Source: Gammaproteobacteria bacterium (GTDB taxonomy: Bacteria; Pseudomonadota; Gammaproteobacteria; Thiohalospirales; Thiohalospiraceae). Taken from it: a stretch of 5,282 nt of DNA. Location of the stretch: positions 1 through 5,282 of the forward strand of contig JABURU010000299.1 in NCBI GenBank assembly GCA_014762485.1, read 5' to 3'. The notes beneath the pieces were generated by a model. That model ran no database searches, was not told the origin of the DNA, and worked only from the letters and a program-made list of their open reading frames with translations. A program made the position numbers and the translations under genes. The stretch's first letter is position 1. Each line of letters starts with the position of its first letter. This document shows, in pieces, positions 1 to 5,282 of this stretch.

Positions 1-269
1 ATGGCGGTGACGTTATCTCTGTTGAAGGTCTGGCCGAAGGCGGTGAATTGCATGCGGTACAAGAGGCCTTTATGGAAGAGCATGGCTTGCAGTGCGGGTT
101 CTGTACCCCGGGTATGTTGACCCGAGCTTATCGCTTCTTGCAGGAGAATCCTAACCCAACGGAAGATGAAATCCGTAAGGGAATGTCTGGCAACCTGTGT
201 CGTTGCACTGGCTACCAGAACATCATTAAGGCCATCCAGTCTGCGGCCACTAAACTGCAGTCAGCGTAA
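1..269 (+). CDS. coxS: Carbon monoxide dehydrogenase small (iron-sulfur) subunit CoxS, 3' part
   Basis: The gene is cut by the left edge. Its reading frame has full codons from base 3 (beginning GGDVISVEGLAEGG) and ends in TAA at 267-269, giving 88 C-terminal residues of a protein usually about 160-166 long. The visible part is the all-helical [2Fe-2S] domain of the xanthine oxidase family: CGFCTPGM has cysteine codons at 93-95 and 102-104, and GNLCRCTGYQN has cysteine codons at 198-200 and 204-206. These four cysteines hold the cluster nearest the molybdenum site. The plant-ferredoxin-like N-terminal domain with the second [2Fe-2S] cluster lies off the window. CoxS carries electrons from molybdenum in CoxL to FAD in CoxM. 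It sits 14 bases before coxL, and in the usual form I order coxM would be directly upstream. Identity as CoxS rather than another family member rests mainly on the adjacent form I coxL. Confidence 0.95.
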   Translation, partial: GGDVISVEGLAEGGELHAVQEAFMEEHGLQCGFCTPGMLTRAYRFLQENPNPTEDEIRKGMSGNLCRCTGYQNIIKAIQSAATKLQSA

Positions 270-276
270 GGGGAGA
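270..276 (+). promoter_or_regulatory. Ribosome binding site of coxL
   Basis: GGGGAGA begins immediately after the coxS stop codon and lies 7 bases before the ATG at 284. This purine-rich Shine-Dalgarno sequence fixes the coxL start and fits strong translation of the structural subunit. Confidence 0.8.
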
Positions 277-283
277 ATAAATT

Positions 284-2686
284 ATGGCTACTACAGCTGA
301 AAGCCTGGAGCGCGAACAAAAACTTGAAGGTGTGGGTTGCTCCAAACGACGTAAAGAAGATCCACGCTTTATTCAGGGTAAGGGTAACTACGTCGACGAT
401 ATTAAGATGCCAGGCATGGTGTTTGGTGATTTTGTCCGCAGTCCTCATGCCCATGCGCGCATTAAAGGCATTAACAAAGAAAAAGCACTGGCCCTGCCCG
501 GTGTCGTGGCGGTATTAACTGCTGACGACCTGAAACCACTGAACCTGCACTGGATGCCGACTCTGGCCGGTGATAAGCAGGCCGTGCTGGCCGATGAGAA
601 GGTTGCCTTCCAGTATCAGGAAGTGGCAATGGTGATCGCCGAAGACCGCTATATCGCCGCTGATGCGACCGAACTGGTAGAGGTGGAATATGAGCCGCTG
701 CCAGCCATCGTTGATCCTCACACCTCTATGGATGACGATGCACCGATCATTCGTGAAGACGTAGCCGATGCCGATGAAGTAGGACAGGGCAAGCGCCGTC
801 ACCCCAACCACATCTTTAGCTGGGACGTAGGTGATAAAGAGGCCACAGAGCGTGCTTTTAACGATGCCGAGGTCACCGTGAAGCAAGCGATGCTGAACCA
901 TCGTGTCCACCCCTCCCCACTGGAGACCTGTGGTTGTGTCGCTTCATTTGACAAGGTCAATAACAAGCTGACCGTTTGGCTGACCTCACAGGCACCACAC
1001 ATCGTGCGTACCGTGGTGTCTCTGCTGTCTGGTGTGCCCGAGAGCAATGTTCGTATTATCTCTCCCGATATCGGTGGTGGTTTTGGTAACAAGGTAGGCG
1101 TCTATCCTGGTTACGTGGTTTCCATTGTTGCTTCCATCGTTCTGGGTGTACCGGTTAAATGGATTGAAGATCGTATCGAGAACCTCTCCACCACAGCCTT
1201 TGCCCGTGACTACCATATGGAAGGCGAGCTGGCCGCGGATAAAGAAGGTAACATCAAGGCGATGCGTGTAAACGTACTGGCCGACCATGGTGCCTTTAAC
1301 TCCCATGCACAACCAACCAAGTGGCCGGCCGGTCTGTTTAGTATTTGTACCGGTTCCTACGATATCCCCACAGCTTATGCCAATGTGGATGGTGTTTACA
1401 CCAACAAGGCACCGGGTGGTGTGGCCTATCGTTGTTCCTTCCGCGTGACCGAAGCGGTTTACGTGATTGAGCGGATGATGGACGTACTGGCGCAGAAACT
1501 GGAGATGGACCCAGCGGAACTGCGTATAAAGAACTTCATCAAGCCCGAACAGTTCCCGTACCAGTCTGCACTGGGTTGGGAATATGACAGTGGTGACTAC
1601 CATACGGCCTTTAAGAAGGTAATGGACGCGGTGGACTACGAAGGTCTGCGTAAAGAGCAGGCTGAGAAGAAGGCGCGCGGCGAGATCATGGGTATCGGTA
1701 TCTCTACCTTTACCGAGATCGTTGGCGCCGGTCCGAGCAAGGCCTGTGACGTACTGGGTGTAGGCATGTTCGATAGTGCCGAAATCCGTGTGCATCCTAC
1801 CGGCAGTATTATCGCCCGTATGGGGACTATTACCCAGGGTCAGGGGCACGCAACCACTTACGCGCAGATCATTGCCACCGAGCTGGGAATTCCTTCCGAT
1901 GAAATTACCATCGAAGAAGGTGATACCGATACCGCGCCTTATGGCCTGGGTACCTATGGTTCTCGTTCTACCCCGGTAGCCGGTGCGGCGACGGTGAACG
2001 CGGCGCGCAAGATTCGTGAGAAAGCACGCAAGATTGCCGCCCACCTGTTAGAGGTGAGCGAAAACGACCTGGAATGGGATGTGGACCAGTTCCGCGTAGT
2101 GGGTTCACCGGATCAGACCAAAACCATGAAGGAGATTGCCTGGGCTGCCTATAATGACGTACCAGACGGTATGGAAATGGGGCTTGAGACCGTGGACTAT
2201 TATGATCCACCCAATTTCACCTACCCGTTCGGCGCCTACGTGACGGTGGTCGATATCGACAAATACACCGGTGAGGCTAGCATTCGTCGCTTCTATGCAT
2301 TGGATGACTGTGGTACCCGTATTAACCCGATGATCATCGAAGGTCAGGTACATGGTGGCCTGAATGAAGGCTTCGCCGTGGCGATGGGTCAGGAACTGCC
2401 GTTTGATGAAGATGGTAACCTGCTGGGGAATACCTTTATGGATTATTTCTGGCCAACCATGGTGGAAACACCGAAGTGGGAGCTGGATTACACCGTAACG
2501 CCATCACCACATCATCCTATGGGTGCCAAAGGTGTCGCGGAATCACCGCACGTCGGTAGTATTCCTTGCTTCTCCAACGCAATTAACGACGCGTTGATGC
2601 AGTTTGGTATCACCCACGTGGATATGCCGCACAACGCCTTCCGCGTATGGAAAACGCTACATGAATTGAACCTTGATAAAGATTAA
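284..2686 (+). CDS. coxL: Form I aerobic carbon monoxide dehydrogenase large (molybdenum) subunit CoxL
   Basis: This is the catalytic subunit that oxidises CO to CO2 at a CuSMoO2 centre bound to molybdopterin cytosine dinucleotide. It has 800 residues, against 809 in Oligotropha (Afipia) carboxidovorans. An aldehyde oxidase/xanthine dehydrogenase a/b hammerhead domain spans roughly residues 27-140, followed by the two molybdenum-cofactor binding domains. Visible motifs are TSQAPH with Q236 (equivalent to Q240), GGGFGNK at 264-270, AYRCSFR at 381-387 with the copper ligand C384 (equivalent to C388), QGQGHATT at 518-525, GTYGSRSTP at 556-564, and KGVAESPH with the active-site glutamate E753 (equivalent to E763). 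AYRCSFR marks form I, the bona fide CO oxidisers; form II has AYRGAGR. No signal peptide is visible, which fits a cytoplasmic enzyme docked on the inner membrane. The start is set by GGGGAGA 7 bases upstream. Leucine is coded almost entirely by CTG, consistent with high expression. Equivalences to the O. carboxidovorans enzyme are from memory, not from an alignment. Confidence 0.97.
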   Translation: MATTAESLEREQKLEGVGCSKRRKEDPRFIQGKGNYVDDIKMPGMVFGDFVRSPHAHARIKGINKEKALALPGVVAVLTADDLKPLNLHWMPTLAGDKQAVLADEKVAFQYQEVAMVIAEDRYIAADATELVEVEYEPLPAIVDPHTSMDDDAPIIREDVADADEVGQGKRRHPNHIFSWDVGDKEATERAFNDAEVTVKQAMLNHRVHPSPLETCGCVASFDKVNNKLTVWLTSQAPHIVRTVVSLLSGVPESNVRIISPDIGGGFGNKVGVYPGYVVSIVASIVLGVPVKWIEDRIENLSTTAFARDYHMEGELAADKEGNIKAMRVNVLADHGAFNSHAQPTKWPAGLFSICTGSYDIPTAYANVDGVYTNKAPGGVAYRCSFRVTEAVYVIERMMDVLAQKLEMDPAELRIKNFIKPEQFPYQSALGWEYDSGDYHTAFKKVMDAVDYEGLRKEQAEKKARGEIMGIGISTFTEIVGAGPSKACDVLGVGMFDSAEIRVHPTGSIIARMGTITQGQGHATTYAQIIATELGIPSDEITIEEGDTDTAPYGLGTYGSRSTPVAGAATVNAARKIREKARKIAAHLLEVSENDLEWDVDQFRVVGSPDQTKTMKEIAWAAYNDVPDGMEMGLETVDYYDPPNFTYPFGAYVTVVDIDKYTGEASIRRFYALDDCGTRINPMIIEGQVHGGLNEGFAVAMGQELPFDEDGNLLGNTFMDYFWPTMVETPKWELDYTVTPSPHHPMGAKGVAESPHVGSIPCFSNAINDALMQFGITHVDMPHNAFRVWKTLHELNLDKD

Positions 2687-2728
2687 TCGTTCTAATAGAT
2701 AGTTAGTCTCCTTTCAATGTTCTTTTCC

Positions 2729-2763
2729 AACCCGTATCGGCCTCTTTGGCTGATGCGGGTTTT
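2729..2763 (+). terminator. Hairpin between coxL and coxG, possible intrinsic terminator or attenuator
   Basis: The left arm at 2729-2742 (AACCCGTATCGGCC) pairs over 14 bp with the right arm at 2748-2761 (GGCTGATGCGGGTT), including two G-T wobbles (2735/2755 and 2739/2751), around a 5-base loop, TCTTT. The stem runs straight into a short T-run (2760-2763) that breaks at CC. The strong GC-containing stem and its place 42 bases after the coxL stop fit a Rho-independent terminator. The short T-run suggests it may be leaky and let some transcription into coxG. It could also protect the 3' end of the structural-gene mRNA. A separate T-run at 2782-2788 is too far from the stem to belong to it. The strand follows the flanking genes. 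Confidence 0.6.
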
Positions 2764-2801
2764 CCGCTAAAAAGTTATACGTTTTTTTCGTTAAAGTTAT
2801 T

Positions 2802-2806
2802 AGGAG
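2802..2806 (+). promoter_or_regulatory. Ribosome binding site of coxG
   Basis: AGGAG lies 8 bases before the ATG at 2815, supporting that start for coxG. It follows the AT-rich 3' half of the coxL-coxG gap. Confidence 0.75.
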
Positions 2807-2814
2807 TTTTTTGA

Positions 2815-3396
2815 ATGCAGGTCAAAATTGAAAAGGTTTTTACCATTGATGCACCCTCTGCCAGCGCATGGCAATTCCTGCAGGATATTTCTGGTGTTGC
2901 CGGCTGTATGCCCGGTGCCGAGATCACCGAACAGGTGGATGACAACAACTACAAAGGATCGGTGAAGGTCAAAATCGGACCTGCGACCGCGGCGTTTAAG
3001 GGTGATATCGAAATTAAAGGTATCGATGCCGACAAGCGTGAGCTGCACATGTTGGGTACCGGTGCCGATGTGAAAGGGACCTCTTCCGCTAGTATGGACC
3101 TGGTGGCTTTTGTTCGCGATGGTGATGATGGCAAATGTGAGCTGGTGGGCAATGCGGCAGTCACGGTTAATGGCAAGATGGCCAGCCTCGGTGGTCGTAT
3201 GATGACCCAGGTATCGGATCAGATCCTGAAACAGTTCGGAGCCAATTTTGCCAATAATGTAATGGCCATGGGTGACGGTGCAGCAGCCGAAGCCGCGGCA
3301 AGTAAAGCTGCTGAGCAACCGAAAGAATTAAATGCCTTCGGCCTGATGTGGGGCGTAGTGGTCGGCTTCTTTAAAGGTCTGTTTGGCAAGAAGTAA
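2815..3396 (+). CDS. coxG: CODH accessory protein CoxG (SRPBCC fold, C-terminal membrane tail)
   Basis: This 193-residue protein has the CoxG pattern. An SRPBCC (START-like) lipid- or ligand-binding domain covers about residues 1-150, with CMPGAE at 31-36, VKVKIGPATAAFKGD around 50-64 and GADVKGTSSASM near 83-94. An Ala-rich, probably flexible linker lies at about 153-168. The C-terminal tail at 172-193 is hydrophobic, includes WGVVVGFFKGLF, and ends in KK. The tail could insert into or lie along the inner membrane. Family knowledge links CoxG to attachment of CODH to the cytoplasmic membrane, and later work on mycobacterial CoxG supports a role in supplying quinone to the enzyme. The SRPBCC cavity and the tail seen here fit either role. 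The start has a good AGGAG. The gene lies between coxL and coxD, whereas in O. carboxidovorans coxG is downstream of coxDEF. Codon use resembles coxL more than coxD. Confidence 0.92.
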   Translation: MQVKIEKVFTIDAPSASAWQFLQDISGVAGCMPGAEITEQVDDNNYKGSVKVKIGPATAAFKGDIEIKGIDADKRELHMLGTGADVKGTSSASMDLVAFVRDGDDGKCELVGNAAVTVNGKMASLGGRMMTQVSDQILKQFGANFANNVMAMGDGAAAEAAASKAAEQPKELNAFGLMWGVVVGFFKGLFGKK

Positions 3397-3447
3397 TCAG
3401 TTCGATAGACAACGAGCTGGCATTTATAGGCTTGAAGTAGAGATAGC

Positions 3448-4326
3448 ATGGTAGATTTATCACTTTTTCAAAAGCAGTTGGCTGAAAAGGGGTACATAGC
3501 TGATAAGGACCTGGCGGCCAGCCTGTTATTACAGACGCAGTTACAACGTCCCCTGTTACTGGAAGGTGATGCGGGTGTGGGCAAAACCGAGATAGCCAAG
3601 GTATTATCCGAGGTCTTCAATTGCCCATTAATCCGTTTGCAATGTTATGAAGGCCTGGATGCCAGTTCGACTGTTTATGAGTGGAACTATCAACATCAGT
3701 TGATGGCGATCAAACTGTTCGAGAAAGAGAGCCATTCGGCCGGTGAGACAGAAGAACACATCTTTAGTGAGAAATACCTGCTAAAGCGGCCATTACTCCA
3801 GGCGATCACGATGCCGGAGTCACCGGTGCTGTTAATTGATGAGATCGACAGGGCAGATGAAGAGTTTGAGGCCTACCTGTTAGAGGTTCTGTCGGATTTT
3901 CAAATCAGCATTCCCGAGCTGGGTACCATTAAGGCTACTAGCAAGCCTCATGTAATCCTGACGTCTAATGGTACCCGGGAGTTGAGCGATGCATTGCGTC
4001 GGCGTTGTCTCTATCATTATGTTGATTATCCCAGTTTTGATAAGGAACTTCGCATTGTAAAGGCTCGTCTACCGGATATAGGCACCGAGCTGGCGCGCCA
4101 GATAGTGGATGTTGTCCAGGGACTGCGTAAGACCGGTTTGAGGAAAAATCCGGGCATTGCCGAGACACTGGACTGGGCCGCGGCCTTAATCAAGTTTGAC
4201 CTGTCTTCACTGGATGGAGACATGGAACTATTTATGTCTACCCTGGCTTGTCTGTTAAAGACACAAGAGGATCGCGAAGCGATCACACGAGAAGTAGCCG
4301 AAAGATTGATAGCCAAGGCGGTATGA
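3448..4326 (+). CDS. coxD: CoxD, MoxR-type AAA+ ATPase for CODH active-site maturation
   Basis: This 292-residue AAA+ protein of the MoxR group is close to the usual CoxD length (about 295). It shows Walker A GDAGVGKT at 40-47, Walker B VLLIDEID at 127-134, a sensor-1 region LTSNGTRELS at 171-180 (N174), and an arginine-finger-like ALRRRC at 182-187. The helical lid domain follows from about 195. In O. carboxidovorans, CoxD is membrane-associated and needed to build the [CuSMoO2] centre, acting as an ATP-driven chaperone for sulfur and copper insertion; that role is assigned here by family and context. MoxR ATPases normally work with a VWA protein, and coxE overlaps its 3' end. The start is the first plausible ATG, but its ribosome binding site is weak (TAGAGA at 3437-3442). 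TTA codes 12 of 45 leucines by hand count, unlike coxL, pointing to lower expression or a different history. Confidence 0.94.
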   Translation: MVDLSLFQKQLAEKGYIADKDLAASLLLQTQLQRPLLLEGDAGVGKTEIAKVLSEVFNCPLIRLQCYEGLDASSTVYEWNYQHQLMAIKLFEKESHSAGETEEHIFSEKYLLKRPLLQAITMPESPVLLIDEIDRADEEFEAYLLEVLSDFQISIPELGTIKATSKPHVILTSNGTRELSDALRRRCLYHYVDYPSFDKELRIVKARLPDIGTELARQIVDVVQGLRKTGLRKNPGIAETLDWAAALIKFDLSSLDGDMELFMSTLACLLKTQEDREAITREVAERLIAKAV

Positions 4327-4328
4327 TG
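4315..4328 (+). promoter_or_regulatory. coxD-coxE junction: overlapping stop/start and ribosome binding site
   Basis: The coxD stop TGA (4324-4326) overlaps two in-frame start candidates for coxE, ATG at 4323 (a 4-base overlap) and ATG at 4326 (a 1-base overlap). AAGG at 4315-4318, inside coxD, is 4 bases from the first ATG and 7 from the second, so the second has the better spacing. The arrangement indicates translational coupling of the ATPase and its VWA partner. Confidence 0.7.
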
Positions 4329-5282
4329 AGTAAAGCGACAGACCTCATCGACAAGATGTCTGACTTCGAACCCGAGGAACAGATCACGCAGCGCGTGGTT
4401 GGGTTTATTCGCTTTATTCATGATAATGGCTTTCGCATTGGTGTACAGGAAGAGCTGGATGGCCTGCGCGTAGCCCGGCACTGTAACTTGCTGGATCAAA
4501 AGCGCCTACGCTGGGGGCTGCGCAGCCTGTTGTGCTCCAGTAGTGAAGAGTGGCAAGAGTTTGATGAACTGTTTGATGCCTACTGGAAGCCACCTAATCG
4601 CACGAAAGAGATCTATTCCGGCTCCACCAGACGCAAGGAAAACAAGCAAGGTCTGGGCATGGGTAATCAACGTGGTGGGAGTCAAACCGCTGCGGATGCC
4701 GATAAGGCTGAAGAGGGAGATGATAGCGATGCCGGGGATGGTGGCAGCAAGGGTGGTGCCAGTCGAAATACGGCGTCAGTGCGCAGTGATTTTCGTCACC
4801 TGACCGATGAACATCAAATGCGTGAGATGGAAAGGCTGGTGGAACGCCTGGCAAAACGCATGCGACGTCGCATTATCCGTCGGCAACAGCAGCGACAGAA
4901 AGGCCGCATCATTCATATGCGTCGCACGATTCGTAATAGTTTGCGATTTGGTGGCACTCCATTAAAGCTCTATTTTCGTCGTAACAAGCGTCAGCTGCCC
5001 AAGCTGGTGGTGTTACTGGACGTTAGTCGCTCGATGAGCCTGTATAGCTATTTGTTTTTACGCTTTGCCCGCGGTGTGGTGGATGCGTTTAATGATGCCG
5101 ATGCCTATGTTTTTCATACCAAGTTGATACACATCACCGAAGCACTGCAGGAGAAAGACACCCTGCGTATGAAAGAGAAGCTGGCGATGATGGCAGTCGG
5201 ACTATCGGGCGGTACACGCATTGGTGAATGTTTGCAGAGTTTTAATCAAGACTATGGCCGACGCATTATTAACTCTCGCACT
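4326..5282 (+). CDS. coxE: CoxE, VWA-domain CODH maturation protein, 5' part
   Basis: An open frame without stops runs from the coxD overlap to the right edge: 319 codons from ATG 4326, or 320 from ATG 4323. CoxE proteins are usually near 400 residues, so roughly a fifth is missing. An N-terminal helical region (about 1-95) is followed by a low-complexity charged linker (about 98-150) rich in Gly, Ser, Asp and Glu. Next comes a very basic segment (about 174-205, with RMRRRIIRRQQQRQK). The von Willebrand factor A domain starts near residue 225, with the MIDAS metal-binding motif DVSRSMS (D232, S234, S236) and the third-motif threonine in SGGTRIGE (T297). This is the CoxE/DUF58-like VWA architecture. 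It is the expected partner of the MoxR ATPase CoxD in finishing the CuSMoO2 site, a role inferred from family and context. No signal peptide or membrane segment is seen, so it is likely cytoplasmic. Confidence 0.93.
   Translation, partial: MSKATDLIDKMSDFEPEEQITQRVVGFIRFIHDNGFRIGVQEELDGLRVARHCNLLDQKRLRWGLRSLLCSSSEEWQEFDELFDAYWKPPNRTKEIYSGSTRRKENKQGLGMGNQRGGSQTAADADKAEEGDDSDAGDGGSKGGASRNTASVRSDFRHLTDEHQMREMERLVERLAKRMRRRIIRRQQQRQKGRIIHMRRTIRNSLRFGGTPLKLYFRRNKRQLPKLVVLLDVSRSMSLYSYLFLRFARGVVDAFNDADAYVFHTKLIHITEALQEKDTLRMKEKLAMMAVGLSGGTRIGECLQSFNQDYGRRIINSRT

Noticed and set aside
1..120. ATG at base 1 opening a short + strand frame that ends in TGA at 118-120.
   Set aside because: It is out of frame with the CoxS iron-sulfur motifs and encodes nothing recognisable. 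The ATG falls inside coxS by chance.
986..2044. A 352-codon open frame on the - strand opposite coxL.
   Set aside because: It is fully antisense to the conserved catalytic core of coxL. Its translation is rich in Thr, Gly, Arg and His with no recognisable domain, as expected from the complement of a codon-biased gene.
2770..2800. AT-rich stretch after the hairpin with TATAC-like sequence, considered as a promoter for coxG.
   Set aside because: No convincing -35 element lies at the right distance from any -10-like hexamer, so a promoter cannot be supported from sequence alone.
2800..3318. A 172-codon open frame on the - strand opposite coxG.
   Set aside because: It lies almost wholly inside coxG, which has clear family motifs and its own ribosome binding site. 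The antisense product has no recognisable features.
3397..3447. coxG-coxD gap examined for a terminator or promoter.
   Set aside because: Only 51 bases long, with no clear hairpin, T-run or promoter hexamers. It is more likely transcribed through.
4543..4803. An 86-codon + strand open frame, and a - strand open frame at 4594-4854.
   Set aside because: Both are inside the coxE frame, which continues without stops to the window edge and carries the MIDAS motif. They are shadows.

Overview
The window is a stretch of one gene cluster for the aerobic molybdenum-copper carbon monoxide dehydrogenase (CODH, cox genes), read entirely on the + strand. In order it holds the 3' part of coxS (iron-sulfur subunit), complete coxL (catalytic molybdenum subunit), complete coxG (SRPBCC-fold accessory protein with a C-terminal membrane-anchoring tail), complete coxD (MoxR-type AAA+ ATPase) and the 5' part of coxE (VWA-domain partner of CoxD), which runs off the right edge. 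No tRNA, rRNA, CRISPR array, insertion sequence or phage-like gene is visible.

CoxL carries the loop motif AYRCSFR (residues 381-387) with the copper-ligating cysteine at 384. This is the diagnostic signature of form I, the true CO-oxidising enzymes, as opposed to the AYRGAGR of form II. The other active-site elements (Q236, the GGGFGNK loop, E753) are also present, so the enzyme looks functional. The host is therefore predicted to oxidise CO aerobically to CO2 and pass the electrons to its respiratory chain, either as a carboxydotroph or, more commonly, as a carboxydovore that uses CO as a supplementary energy source.

Layout: coxS and coxL are 14 bases apart with a strong ribosome binding site. 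A 128-base gap follows, holding a 14-bp hairpin with a short T-run, which may end or attenuate the structural-gene transcript. coxG then starts behind a good ribosome binding site. coxD follows after 51 bases, and coxE overlaps the end of coxD in a TGATG/ATGATGA arrangement that suggests translational coupling. The likely division of labour is that S and L (with the flavoprotein M, presumably just upstream) form the enzyme, D and E mature its CuSMoO2 site, and G links it to the membrane or quinone pool.

Organism: the sequence is bacterial. The proteins resemble proteobacterial form I Cox proteins as I remember them, and base composition is near even (judged by eye, not computed). A gammaproteobacterium or similar moderate-GC proteobacterium is plausible, but this is a weak inference. 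The window is a recognisable known system. I do not see a previously undescribed one; the points worth a second look are regulatory and organisational.
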